A stretch of DNA of 42,219 nucleotides from Novosphingobium flavum (GTDB lineage Bacteria > Pseudomonadota > Alphaproteobacteria > Sphingomonadales > Sphingomonadaceae). Below are positions 31,628 through 40,153 of the stretch, in pieces. The notes under the pieces are model-generated. The model saw only the letters and a list, made by a program, of their open reading frames with translations, was not told the DNA's origin and made no database searches. How positions within the stretch are numbered: the first letter of the stretch is position 1; each line of letters begins with the position of its first letter. The position numbers and the translations under genes are program-made. The stretch lies in NCBI RefSeq assembly GCF_014230315.1, contig NZ_JACLAW010000020.1, positions 1 to 42,219 of the forward strand. The letters run 5' to 3'.

Positions 31628-33240
31628 GCGCCCGGCTGCGCTGCGCGATCTACACCCGCAAGTCGACCGAGGAGGGGCTGGAGCAGACGTTCAATTCGCT
31701 CGATGCCCAGCGCGAGGCGTGTGAGGCCTATGTGCTGAGCCAGGCCGGTGAAGGCTGGGAATGTCTGCCCGAACTCTACGACGATGGTGGCTGGTCGGGC
31801 GGCAACATGGACCGCCCGGCACTTCTGCGCCTGCTGGCGGATATCGGCAAGGGCCGGATCGACGTGGTGGTGGTCTACAAGGTCGACCGTCTGACCCGTA
31901 GCCTTATGGACTTTGCCCGGATCGTCGAAGTGTTCGACCAGAACAAGGTCAGCTTCGTCTCGGTGACCCAGGCCTTCAACACCACCAGTTCCATGGGGCG
32001 CCTGACCCTCAATGTCCTCCTCTCCTTCGCCCAGTTCGAGCGTGAGGTCACCGGCGAGCGCATCCGCGACAAGATCGCCCAGTCCAAGGCCCGCGGGATC
32101 TGGATGGGCGGGCATGTGCCGCTGGGCTATGACCTTGGTGAGCGGGTCCTGCTCCCGCACCCCACCGAGGCCGAAACGGTCCGGCACATCTTCCGGCGCT
32201 ACCTGGAGCTCAAGTCGCTGCCGGCACTGGTCAAGGATCTCACAGCAGCCGGCATCCTGACCAAACGGCGGACCTCACGGGCGGGCAACACGCAGGGCGG
32301 CATTCCGTTCAACTGCTCGGGGCTGTCGCACATCCTCAGGAACCGGATCTACCTCGGCGAGATCGTCCACCGCGGCAAGGCCCATGCCGGCGAGCATGAA
32401 GCCATCGTCGACAAGGCCCTGTTCAAGGCCGTGCAGGACCAGCTTGCCACCAACCATCATCGCCACCACACCCGCAAGACCCGGGCGGGCTCCTGTCCGC
32501 TCACCGGCAGGATTGTCGATGGCGAGGGCCAGCCGATGCGGCCGAGTTTCAGTTACGGGCGGGGTTCCAGGACCTATCGCTATTATGTCAGTGAGTGCCT
32601 GCTCCCGACCGCCAAGGCGACCAGCGGCGGCAACCTGCAGGGTATCCGCCTCCCAGCCGTGCGGATCGAGACGCTGCTGTTCCGAGCCATCGGGGAACTG
32701 CTGCCCGAACCGACGGGCCCCGATATGATCTTCGCTGCCATCACCCGGATCGAGGCCACGCCGACCGCACTACGGGTCACGCTCGATCCGGCCCGTCTCG
32801 TCAGCGAGAGCCTGTCAGCCGACGCGCTGCTCGACCGGGTTCGGCGGCAGATCGATCCCGACGCGGCGCTCAGCGACGGGCGGATGACGTTCACGCTTGC
32901 CATACCGGCCGGTCGCAAGGGGCGGACCGTCGCCCCCTCTGTTCGGAAGCACCGGAACAGCGAGGACACGGCGGACATGGCCGAACTCGTCCGCGTCGCC
33001 CATCGCAAGCTGGCGGAGCACGACGCTTCGCCGCTCGATCCCGGCCAGCACGCCAGGATGCGCGCGCCGGTCGACGCCTGGACCCGGGAGCGGATCGCCA
33101 TCGGCCTGCTGGCGCCAGACATCCAGAAGGCCCTGCTTCAGGGAACCATGCCGCGTGGGTTCGATCCCGACGAATTGGTCGGAATGAACCTGCCGCTCGA
33201 CTGGGGCGAGCAGCGGCGGATGTTGGGCATGGCGGGATGA
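31624..33240 (+). CDS. Large serine recombinase (resolvase/invertase family)
   Basis: The 538-residue protein starts at GTG 31624, overlapping the upstream stop. The N-terminal catalytic domain has AIYTRKSTEEG with nucleophile S14, the family YDDGGWSGGNMDRP, VVVVYKVDRLTRS and FERE...ERIRDKIAQSKARGIW. The recombinase domain follows (GYDL, HPTEAETVRHIFRRYLEL, LSHILRNRIYLGEIVHRG), then a zinc-ribbon-like stretch with fewer cysteines than usual and a C-terminal arm. Such enzymes integrate, excise or invert DNA between short attachment sites. As the third gene of the coupled triad it could have moved this cassette, but the att sites could not be identified by eye. Confidence 0.93.
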   Translation: MSARLRCAIYTRKSTEEGLEQTFNSLDAQREACEAYVLSQAGEGWECLPELYDDGGWSGGNMDRPALLRLLADIGKGRIDVVVVYKVDRLTRSLMDFARIVEVFDQNKVSFVSVTQAFNTTSSMGRLTLNVLLSFAQFEREVTGERIRDKIAQSKARGIWMGGHVPLGYDLGERVLLPHPTEAETVRHIFRRYLELKSLPALVKDLTAAGILTKRRTSRAGNTQGGIPFNCSGLSHILRNRIYLGEIVHRGKAHAGEHEAIVDKALFKAVQDQLATNHHRHHTRKTRAGSCPLTGRIVDGEGQPMRPSFSYGRGSRTYRYYVSECLLPTAKATSGGNLQGIRLPAVRIETLLFRAIGELLPEPTGPDMIFAAITRIEATPTALRVTLDPARLVSESLSADALLDRVRRQIDPDAALSDGRMTFTLAIPAGRKGRTVAPSVRKHRNSEDTADMAELVRVAHRKLAEHDASPLDPGQHARMRAPVDAWTRERIAIGLLAPDIQKALLQGTMPRGFDPDELVGMNLPLDWGEQRRMLGMAG

Positions 33241-33309
33241 CACGCCAACGCCCGCCCTGCGACAAAGCTGCGGGTGGACTTCGCCTCACGGGGATGGCGT
33301 GGTCAGGGC

Positions 33310-33504
33310 GTGACCGACAACGAACTCATCGCCCAGCTCTGCATCCGGATCGGGATGATCATGGAGGATGTCTGCGGCGATGCGGTCACGGCCCGGGCGG
33401 ATCGGGCCGTCGATCTGGGTCCAGTGTTATGCCGACTGCGCGAGGCGAGTGACCGGATCTCTGCACTGGTCAGGGCCGCCGAGATGCTGGCAATGAAGCC
33501 CTGA
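33310..33504 (+). CDS. Small hypothetical protein beside the recombinase
   Basis: A 64-residue frame from GTG 33310 (VTDNELIAQLCIRIGMIMEDV, ending in AEMLAMKP) is helical and acidic. Small proteins of this look often follow such recombinases in sphingomonads, so it is probably a real gene of the cassette, though unnamed. A longer in-frame GTG start exists at 33274. Between 33505 and 33723 an overlapping frame (LTAAEKASLREAAIMHRLGEA) may be the remnant of another small gene; it lacks a good start. Confidence 0.5.
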   Translation: MTDNELIAQLCIRIGMIMEDVCGDAVTARADRAVDLGPVLCRLREASDRISALVRAAEMLAMKP

Positions 33505-33723
33505 CGGCGGCGGAGAAAGCCAGCTTGCGCGAAGCAGCGATAATGCATCGGCTCGGGGAAGCACGCGACCAGCGGATCGTCGGGCTCGGTCAACGCTTCA
33601 ACGACGGACATTCCAGCCAGCGTAACGTGAGCGGTCTGTATCCAGCCAGCAGAAAATGCTTGCTGAAGCGAATACCTCTAACAATCATACGGACCTTAAA
33701 CACTCGACGGGTATTTTGGCCAA

Positions 33724-34803
33724 ATGCCGATCCCCCACAAGGAACCGCCTGACCTTTCCAGCGCTGCTGAAGCGCTGCGCGACGCTATTTGCCGGGGCTG
33801 CGCCAACCTTGCCCAAACGATCAGTGATACCGCTGATGACTGGGAGGTGGATGAGCAGGCGCTCGTGTTTGTTTTCGGAAAACGCTACGGCAAGTCACCG
33901 GAACAGATGCGTTCTGACCGGGAAAAACTGCCTGTTCGAAAATCCCCGCCGGTCCAGCCCCGCCGTATACCCTTACCAGGTTCGCCGTCAGGTGCCGGCC
34001 ATGGCCACCCCCTTGGTTCGGCCGCCCCCCTGCCGCGCTCGCGGCTTCAATCCGGCCGGTCGATCAGCGCGGGCACGCACCCCAAGCCGGCCATTGCCGG
34101 CATTGGCGCCCCGCCCGAACCCGTGCCGCAACAGTTCGATCTTCCAGCTGATTTCGATCTCGACGTCTTCGAGCAGCAGGTCCGCGCCCTCGACTGGAAG
34201 ATCACCGTTCTCGCACTTCTGGGTCTCAGCGTTCTGATCATTGGGGTGGCAACCCTCTCCAGCCACCCAGTACTCTACGCGTTCGGGGCTATAATTTTAG
34301 GGATGCCGCTCTGCAGGGAATTGATCACGGCGCTGCTCAGGTACAATCCTGTCAGCGCCGCCATTCTCGATGCCCGGCCGAATGCCACCAGGTATCAGTC
34401 CGCACTGGAGAACTGGGTTCTCACGAAAACCGAGTGCGGCATCGAGTACTGGCGGGACCTGCGCGGCGTCCCATTTGAGAAGGCGGTTGCCCAGTTGCTG
34501 ACTCGCCGGGGATGCCATGCGGAACTTACTACGACCACCGGCGACGGCGGCGTCGACATCCTCGTCTCGATAGGTTCCGTGAAATACGGATGCCAATGCA
34601 AGGGGCACGCAAAGCCGGTGGGGGCCAGGACAATCCGCGAGATTGCGGGAGCATGCCAACGATTCCATCGCCAACCGGTGGTCGTAGTGACCAATGGCTT
34701 CACCAGACATGCCATCGAGGAAGCTGCAGACCTGGGCGTGATTTGTCTGGACGCCCCTGACCTGTGCAGACTGGCCACGATGGACCAGATCAAGACCCTT
34801 TGA
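33724..34803 (+). CDS. Membrane-anchored Mrr-type restriction endonuclease-like protein
   Basis: The 359-residue protein has a low-complexity Pro/Arg-rich linker (about 70-135), two hydrophobic segments (about 159-178 and 182-198) and a C-terminal Mrr-like nuclease domain (about 240-350). The PD-(D/E)XK core reads FEKAVAQLLTRRG (E252), TGDGGVDILV (D278) and the QCKGH motif (Q291, K293), then REIAGACQRFHRQPVVVVTNG and FTRHAIEEA. Domains of this kind cut modified or foreign DNA; a membrane anchor places the nuclease near entering DNA. No methylase partner adjoins directly; a degenerate one lies at 36041. Its base composition is less GC-rich than the flanks, consistent with transfer. No clear ribosome binding site is seen. 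Confidence 0.8.
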   Translation: MPIPHKEPPDLSSAAEALRDAICRGCANLAQTISDTADDWEVDEQALVFVFGKRYGKSPEQMRSDREKLPVRKSPPVQPRRIPLPGSPSGAGHGHPLGSAAPLPRSRLQSGRSISAGTHPKPAIAGIGAPPEPVPQQFDLPADFDLDVFEQQVRALDWKITVLALLGLSVLIIGVATLSSHPVLYAFGAIILGMPLCRELITALLRYNPVSAAILDARPNATRYQSALENWVLTKTECGIEYWRDLRGVPFEKAVAQLLTRRGCHAELTTTTGDGGVDILVSIGSVKYGCQCKGHAKPVGARTIREIAGACQRFHRQPVVVVTNGFTRHAIEEAADLGVICLDAPDLCRLATMDQIKTL

Positions 34804-35488
34804 GTGTTTCTGGTTGGTCCCAGACGGACCAGCACCTCCCGCTCAATCACAGTTGGCAGCAGGGCGACGGTACCGGATAGGGCCCACGTGGGTGATACCG
34901 TGAAATTCCGCCGGCGCCCGCGCAATCGCGGCCAATTTCACAGGCAGGCGGGGGCTGAGGCCGACCTTTCCTGCCAGCAGATCGAAGGGGGTTTCGCGGT
35001 GCGGCGGTACGGGTTTATTTTCTGCTGGAGATTGTGAGCTGCGGCCTCCGGCATCAGTCCCGAGCGGCTGAAAAGTTGGGCGGTCCGGAAGGTCGGCTTC
35101 CAGCCGTGAAAACGGGATAGCTGACATCCGAATCCGTCAGCGTCGATTTCCGGGTCCGGCCCGTTAAAGCCGCATTGCAGGCCCAGCGCACTGTTCCTGG
35201 AGCGACGGATTTTGGCGATGAACCTGCCATTGAATCCATCGTGCGGGAACGGCAGCAACGTCCCACTGTTAGTCATCCATGCTCGCCCACAGCTCGGTGA
35301 ACCGAGGGCAGGTTTCCGGGTGCCCAGATTTGCCGCTGAACGGCAGCAATGTTGAGGATTTCAGGCGTTTGCTGCCCCGACCACCACGTAGAGCAAAATG
35401 TGCAGAGACGCGGGTTTTCTCAAAACCGTTGATGCAGAATTCGCCACAGAGACTCTGCCGAAATCAGGCCATTTTCAGGCCCATTCTG

Positions 35489-35504
35489 CGTCTCTGCAGA
35501 GACG
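35489..35504. repeat. 16-bp perfect palindrome with a second half-copy at 35401
   Basis: CGTCTCTGCAGAGACG is a perfect palindrome. Its right part TGCAGAGACG also occurs at 35401-35410. It could be a recombinase or regulator site in the accessory region. Confidence 0.5.
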
Positions 35505-35635
35505 TTTCCGCGATGCCATAACAGGGAGATTCCCGCGCAATTGCGCCACTTCCGCGCCGGGACTTGGAGAGCCCGGTTGATCCAGAAAGTGGTTGGAGGT
35601 GGGGGCAGTACCGAGAGCAATGGTCTCTGTGACGA

Positions 35636-35763
35636 ATTCCCGTTCCCACGGGAATTCTCACGGGAATTTCGCTTGATTGGCCACTTTTCCGGTCAATCGG
35701 CCTTCGTAAGGCACTGGCCGCGAATGCGATTTTGGCAAATTCCCGTGCGCGTTTCACGGGAAT
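35636..35763. repeat. Cluster of CACGGGAAT repeats in both orientations
   Basis: CACGGGAAT occurs at 35647-35655, 35659-35667 and 35755-35763, and its complement ATTCCCGTG at 35739-35747. A near copy, ATTCCCGTT, is at 35636-35644. Five units in 128 bases of non-coding DNA suggest a protein-binding array or remnant inverted repeats. Confidence 0.6.
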
Positions 35764-36040
35764 ATTCCTGCACCGTGACGGCAATTCCGACCCTGGAAAT
35801 TCCGTAAAGTGCAGATCATTCGTCAAGTAATATCAATAACTTGCGAGATATTCCCTCTTGCAACACTGATAGCAGATTGCTACCACAATCCTTGCGTCGT
35901 TCCAAGACCCGACGCTCTGAGCAGCATTAATACCAGCGTTCCGCCCGGAACGGAGCAGCACGGATCCGGCACCTTCATCACTCCGGATGAGTGTGCCGTT
36001 TCCCCTGCCCGCCGTCTTAGGGTTACGGAAAAGGCTGCTC

Positions 36041-37492
36041 ATGCATCCCCACACCCCTCCGGTCCGGCGCCGCACGCGCCCCGCCACCTCGCAGCTCCGC
36101 CTCGCCAGTGAGGCGATCGCCACGATGGATATGCGCCCCAAGCTGCGGGTCGAGGACCTGCCGATCGGCCAGGTGCGCGAGCCAAACCGCAAGCTGCGCC
36201 GCTACAGCAAACGGCATCTGACCGCCCTCAAGGCCTCGCTCGAAGAGTTCGACTTCGTTCGCCCGATCCTCATCGACAGGAACGGGACCATCATCGCCGG
36301 CGTGGCGATCTGGCTGGCGGCGAAGGAACTCAAGTACGAGACCATTCCGGCGATCCGCATCGAGCATTTGAGCCCGGAGCAGATCCGTCTCTACCGGATC
36401 GGCGACAACAAGCTGCAGATGGGCGAGTTCGACGAGGCCGAACTGCGGCTCGAGTTCCTCGAGCTCGGCGATCTTTCGGTTGAACTCAATCTCGACCTCG
36501 ATCCCGAGGTCACCGGGTTCACGACCAAGGAAATCGACGACATCACCCTGCGTCAGCCGCCGGGCTGCGATGGCTCGGGTGACGCCGACGGCGACGAAGA
36601 TGACGAGGACCTCAAACCGGGGCCCGGCGAACCGGTCACCCGCCCCGGCGATGCCTGGATCATCGGCGAACACCACAAGGTGATCTGCGGCAACTCGCTC
36701 GAGGCGGAAACCTACGCCGCGCTGATGGGCGATGAACTGGCCGAGATGGTGGTAGGCGACGGGCCCTTCAACGTGCCCATCAAGGGTAATGTCAGCAGCC
36801 GCAAGGACGCGAAGGAATTTGCCTTCGCCAGCGGGGAAATGTCGTGCGAGGAGTTCATCGCTTTCCAGCGTACTGCGTTCCGCCACATGGCGGCCTACAG
36901 CATCGACGGCTCGATCCATTATGCCTTCATTTCATGGCATTTTGCCTGCGAGCTGCTCACCGCGGGCCGCGCGGAGTACGACGAACTCAAAAATCTCTTG
37001 GTGTGGTCCAAGACCAATGCGTCGCGCGGCTTCTACCGCAGCCAGCACGAATTGATCGCCGTATTCAAGTCCGGCACGGCACCGCACATCTGCACCTTCG
37101 GGATCGAGAAGGGCGCGCGCTGGCGCTCGAATGTCATCGTCCAGGCCGGCTGCAACAGTTTCGGGCCGACCCGCGACGAGGACCTGGCCGATCACTGCAC
37201 GGTCAAGCCGGTCAGCCTGTTCGCTGATCTCATGCGCGACTGCTCGCGCCGCGGCGGGATCATTCTGGATCCCTGGGGCGGCAGCGGGGTCACCGTCCTG
37301 GCCGCGCACTGGACCGGGCGCCGGGCCCGGGTGATCGAGATCGATCCCGGTTATATCGATGTCACGCTTCGCCGAGCCGCAAAGCGCTTCGGGCTTGATG
37401 CCGTGCTCGAGGCCACCGGCCAGACTTTCGCGGAAGTTGCGGCCGAACGCCTCGGCCTCGACCTCGGGGACGAGAAGGCGGACCATGACTGA
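36041..37492 (+). CDS. ParB-like/DNA methylase fusion with altered catalytic motif
   Basis: The 483-residue protein (ATG 36041; an upstream in-frame ATG at 35987 is less likely) has an N-terminal ParB/Srx-type domain (about 30-130: VRPILIDRNGTIIAGVAIWLAAKEL, HLSPEQIRLYRIGDNK), an acidic linker (about 180-195) and an N4/N6 amino-methyltransferase domain. Motif IV, normally DPPY, reads D240-G-P-F, and motif I reads DPWGGSG (from D410). Other family marks are intact: ELKNLLVWSKTNA, FYRSQHELIAVFKSGTAPH and HCTVKPVSLFADLMRDCSRRGG. It would methylate adenine or cytosine if active; the missing proline pair makes activity doubtful. It leads a coupled cassette with DUF5681 and terminase genes. Confidence 0.88.
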   Translation: MHPHTPPVRRRTRPATSQLRLASEAIATMDMRPKLRVEDLPIGQVREPNRKLRRYSKRHLTALKASLEEFDFVRPILIDRNGTIIAGVAIWLAAKELKYETIPAIRIEHLSPEQIRLYRIGDNKLQMGEFDEAELRLEFLELGDLSVELNLDLDPEVTGFTTKEIDDITLRQPPGCDGSGDADGDEDDEDLKPGPGEPVTRPGDAWIIGEHHKVICGNSLEAETYAALMGDELAEMVVGDGPFNVPIKGNVSSRKDAKEFAFASGEMSCEEFIAFQRTAFRHMAAYSIDGSIHYAFISWHFACELLTAGRAEYDELKNLLVWSKTNASRGFYRSQHELIAVFKSGTAPHICTFGIEKGARWRSNVIVQAGCNSFGPTRDEDLADHCTVKPVSLFADLMRDCSRRGGIILDPWGGSGVTVLAAHWTGRRARVIEIDPGYIDVTLRRAAKRFGLDAVLEATGQTFAEVAAERLGLDLGDEKADHD

Positions 37493-37946
37493 GCGCAAAC
37501 CCGCCAAGCGCAGCGCCGGTGACTATCCCGTCGGCTACGGGAAGCCTCCGGTTGCGACGCAGTTCAAGAAGGGCCAGCCCCGCCCGCCCCGCAAGGCGAA
37601 GCCCGACAAGCCCGCGCCGAGCTTCGAGGACTACCTCGAGGCCGAACTCGCCGAACAAATGCGGATCGTGGAAAACGGGGTTGAGCAATACGTGCCCAAG
37701 GGCAAGGCGCTGGCCAAGGCCTCGATCAAGGGCGCCCTGGATGATCGTGATCCCCGGCGGCTCAAGGGGTTCCTGCGTCCGGCCAGGGCGCAGGAGGATT
37801 TCGACTTCAGCGAGGTCGATCTTGCCATCGTCGCGCGGTTCATGGCTCAGCTGGTGAAACAGAGCCGGAAGCCGGGGCCCGATGAGGAGGCCGACGAAGC
37901 GGAGGACGACACCTACGACGATACGGACGGGGAGGCCCGAGCATGA
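37485..37946 (+). CDS. DUF5681 domain protein
   Basis: The 153-residue protein starts inside the end of the methylase gene (8-base overlap), and its stop overlaps the terminase start by 4 bases. The N-terminal basic segment (VGYGKPPVATQFKKGQPRPP) is the DUF5681 signature: a GxPP..T.FKKGQS-like motif seen in small phage-associated proteins next to terminases. The C-terminus is acidic. It may act as a small-terminase-like DNA-binding partner, by position only. Confidence 0.8.
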   Translation: MTERKPAKRSAGDYPVGYGKPPVATQFKKGQPRPPRKAKPDKPAPSFEDYLEAELAEQMRIVENGVEQYVPKGKALAKASIKGALDDRDPRRLKGFLRPARAQEDFDFSEVDLAIVARFMAQLVKQSRKPGPDEEADEAEDDTYDDTDGEARA

Positions 37947-39406
37947 ACCCCTTTCGCCAGATGTTCGCCGGGCTGCTGCGCCTCCACTTCCTCAGCTTCG
38001 TGGCCAAATGCATCGAGACGGTCGACCCGGCCGCAACCTACGTCGAGAACTGGCACATCCTCGTGCTGGCCGCAAAACTCGAACTGGTGCAGCGGGGGGT
38101 GATCCGGCGGCTGATGATCAACCTGCCGCCGCGTTCGCTCAAGACCCACATCGTCAGCGTGGCCTTCTGCGCCTGGCTGCTCGGGCATGATCCGACCAAG
38201 CGGATCATCTGCGTCACCTACAGCAACGACGTGGCCAAGACCCAGGCCAAGCTGTTCAACAAGATCATGCGCTGCGACTGGTTCCAGGCGGCCTTCCCCG
38301 AATGCCGCCCGGAACGCACCAACAAGCTGATGGACTGGTACACGACCAGTGGCGGGAACCGCCTCGCCACCTCGATCCAGGGCAGCATCCTCTCGCGCGG
38401 CGCTGACATCATCATCCTCGATGACCCCAACAAGGGCCAGGAGATTCATTCGAAGGTCAGCCGCGAGAAGGTCAAGGCGGTCTACGACCAGGTCATCTCG
38501 ACCCGCCTCAACGAACCGAAGAAGGGGGCCATCGTCTGCGTCATGCAGCGGCTTCACCCCGATGACCTTGCCGGGCACCTGCTCGGACTGGAACCGTGGG
38601 ACGAAGTGGTCATGCCGTCCATCGCCACCGAGCACGAGGTCTGGGATCTCGGCAATGGCGAGGCCAAGGTGCGCGAGCCCGGCGAGCTGCTCCAGGAGTT
38701 CCACGTCGGCCAGGCCGAACTCGACCTCAAGCGCCAGAGCATGGGCCTGCTGGCGTTCGAGGCGCAGTACCAGCAGCACCCGGTCCCGTCCGAGGGCGGC
38801 GTGGTCAAACGCCGCTGGCTGCAGTTCTACGACCTGCCCCCTGACCCGATCGAGTTCACGTTGGTCAGCTGGGACACGGCCTCGACCCTGTCCGAGAACG
38901 CCGACTGGTCGGTGGGCACGGTTTGGGGCGTCAGCAAGGGCCAGTTCTGGCTGCTCGACGTGGTCCGCGGGCGGATGGAAACCCCGGACCTGCGCCGTAC
39001 GATCGAGGAGACGCACCGCCGCCACCGGGCCGACCTCACCATCGTCGAGGACGACGGGATCGGCCGGGCGATCGTCCAGGACCTGCGCCGCACCTCGGGC
39101 ATCTGCACCCCGATCGCGATCAAGCCGATGTACGAGAAGCTCGCCCGGATGGAGGCCCGGGCCGTGATGTTCGAGGTCGGGCAGGTCCATGTGCCGCGTG
39201 CGGCCGTCTGGCTCGGGACCTATCTCGAGGAACTGCTCGGATTTCCCAACACGGTGAAGGACGATCAGGTCGACAGCACCAGCCAGGCGCTCGACTACCT
39301 GCAGCGGCGCTTTTCCGAAACGCTCCGCGCCCGGCCCGAAGGGGGGCGCCGCCGGTCCAAGGGCGGCCATCGTCCGAAAGGCGTGCCGCAGCGGCGCGGC
39401 GGCTGA
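37943..39406 (+). CDS. Phage terminase large subunit
   Basis: The 487-residue protein has the terminase ATPase and nuclease layout. The Walker-A-like loop is LPPRSLKT (61-68), the coupling region ICVTYSNDVAKTQAK (89-103) and Walker B IIILDDPNKG (155-164). A C-terminal RNase-H-like nuclease follows with WDTAS, LTIVEDDGIGRAIVQDL and KDDQVDSTSQALDYL as acidic elements. In phages it packages DNA into the prohead. No portal, protease or capsid gene follows; the next genes lie on the other strand. It is therefore an isolated terminase cassette or a prophage remnant. Reading frame and motifs look intact. Confidence 0.9.
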   Translation: MNPFRQMFAGLLRLHFLSFVAKCIETVDPAATYVENWHILVLAAKLELVQRGVIRRLMINLPPRSLKTHIVSVAFCAWLLGHDPTKRIICVTYSNDVAKTQAKLFNKIMRCDWFQAAFPECRPERTNKLMDWYTTSGGNRLATSIQGSILSRGADIIILDDPNKGQEIHSKVSREKVKAVYDQVISTRLNEPKKGAIVCVMQRLHPDDLAGHLLGLEPWDEVVMPSIATEHEVWDLGNGEAKVREPGELLQEFHVGQAELDLKRQSMGLLAFEAQYQQHPVPSEGGVVKRRWLQFYDLPPDPIEFTLVSWDTASTLSENADWSVGTVWGVSKGQFWLLDVVRGRMETPDLRRTIEETHRRHRADLTIVEDDGIGRAIVQDLRRTSGICTPIAIKPMYEKLARMEARAVMFEVGQVHVPRAAVWLGTYLEELLGFPNTVKDDQVDSTSQALDYLQRRFSETLRARPEGGRRRSKGGHRPKGVPQRRGG

Positions 39407-39423
39407 AACCGGCCGCGCCGGTT
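39407..39423 (+). terminator. Possible terminator after the terminase gene
   Basis: AACCGGC pairs with GCCGGTT around CGC, starting directly after the terminase stop. The stem is short and lacks a T-run. It faces the stop of the convergent gene at 39473. Confidence 0.4.
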
Positions 39424-39472
39424 GCCTGGACCGGCACCGGAAGAACGGGGGGCGCCTCCGGACCGCCCCCGC

Positions 39473-40153
39473 TCAGCCCGCCCCAGGCAGGATCCCCCGC
39501 CAGATGTGCTCGTGGTTGCCCTCGTGCCCAGGCATGCCCGGGCGGGTGAGGAGCCCGCACGGTTCGACCCGGCTGCGGATCTCGCGCTTCGGCACCTCGC
39601 GCCAGCGCAGGTTGAAGGCGAAGCGGGTCCGGTAGAAGGTCATGTTGGAATAGGCCAGGTGGTCGTGGACCCACCAGGCCAGGCGCTGCCAGTCGCCGGG
39701 GGCGTGGAAACGGTCGTGAAAGCCCGGCACGACGATACAGGCGGTCGCACCCATGCAGCCCTCGCTGTCGCGCTGGTCCCAGATGTGCCCGGCCCGGTTC
39801 GCCTCGTTGCTGGCGCAGCTGTAGGCATAGCCCCCAGCCAGCGTCATCCGGTTCCCGAATGCGTTGAGCTCGGCCGAGCGATAGGCCGAGCGGATCACGA
39901 TCCGGCCGAAGACGGCCTGCAGCGGCTCGAGCAGGTCCTCGCACAGCCGGGTGCCGGCGGCGATGGCGAGGTCCGGGTCATCGGGAATGTTGGCGATCCC
40001 GTGGACCGCGGCGATCTCGGAATAGAGAAAGTCGCGCAGGAAGAAGCTGCGCGAGAGCCGGACCCGGCCGAGCTCCGTGAGTTCGCGCACCGTCATGGGC
40101 GCCGGCCGGGGGCGGAAGCCGTCCCCCTCCGGCGCCGGGCCCGCCCGGTTCAT
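39473..40153 (-). CDS. Conserved hypothetical protein, peptidase-M15-like
   Basis: From ATG 40153, which overlaps the nuclease stop by 4 bases, the product has 226 residues; an internal ATG at 40096 (MTVRELTELGRVRLS) gives 207 and matches the start I recall for relatives. Visible features: SRSFFLRDFLYSEIA, IPDDPDLAIAAGTRLCEDLLEP, IVIRSAYRSAELNAFGN, HIWDQRDSEGCMGATACIVVPGF and WWVHDHLAYSNMTFY. The RSAYRS region and later H/D residues recall D,D-peptidase M15-type folds, but a full zinc site is not obvious. Similar proteins are conserved hypotheticals in Alphaproteobacteria. It is co-transcribed with the nuclease gene. Confidence 0.65.
   Translation of the reverse strand: MNRAGPAPEGDGFRPRPAPMTVRELTELGRVRLSRSFFLRDFLYSEIAAVHGIANIPDDPDLAIAAGTRLCEDLLEPLQAVFGRIVIRSAYRSAELNAFGNRMTLAGGYAYSCASNEANRAGHIWDQRDSEGCMGATACIVVPGFHDRFHAPGDWQRLAWWVHDHLAYSNMTFYRTRFAFNLRWREVPKREIRSRVEPCGLLTRPGMPGHEGNHEHIWRGILPGAG

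Larger units (their letters stand above)
34804..36040. other. Gene-free, repeat-rich interval
   Basis: No open frame in these 1.24 kb has a convincing start, motif or codon pattern. Minus-strand frames at 34938-35276 (with HDGFNGRFIAKI) resemble translations of dispersed sphingomonad repeat DNA rather than a protein; this is recalled, not searched. From about 35280 the DNA is less GC-rich and contains short repeats (next two entries). The ParB-methylase promoter should lie near 35850-36030. Confidence 0.5.

Noticed and set aside
34938..35276. Minus-strand frame of 112 codons
   Set aside because: Composition looks like translated repeat DNA; no start signal or domain.
35636..35763. Repeat cluster considered as a CRISPR array
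   Set aside because: The units are only 9 bp, irregularly spaced and in both orientations; no cas genes are present.
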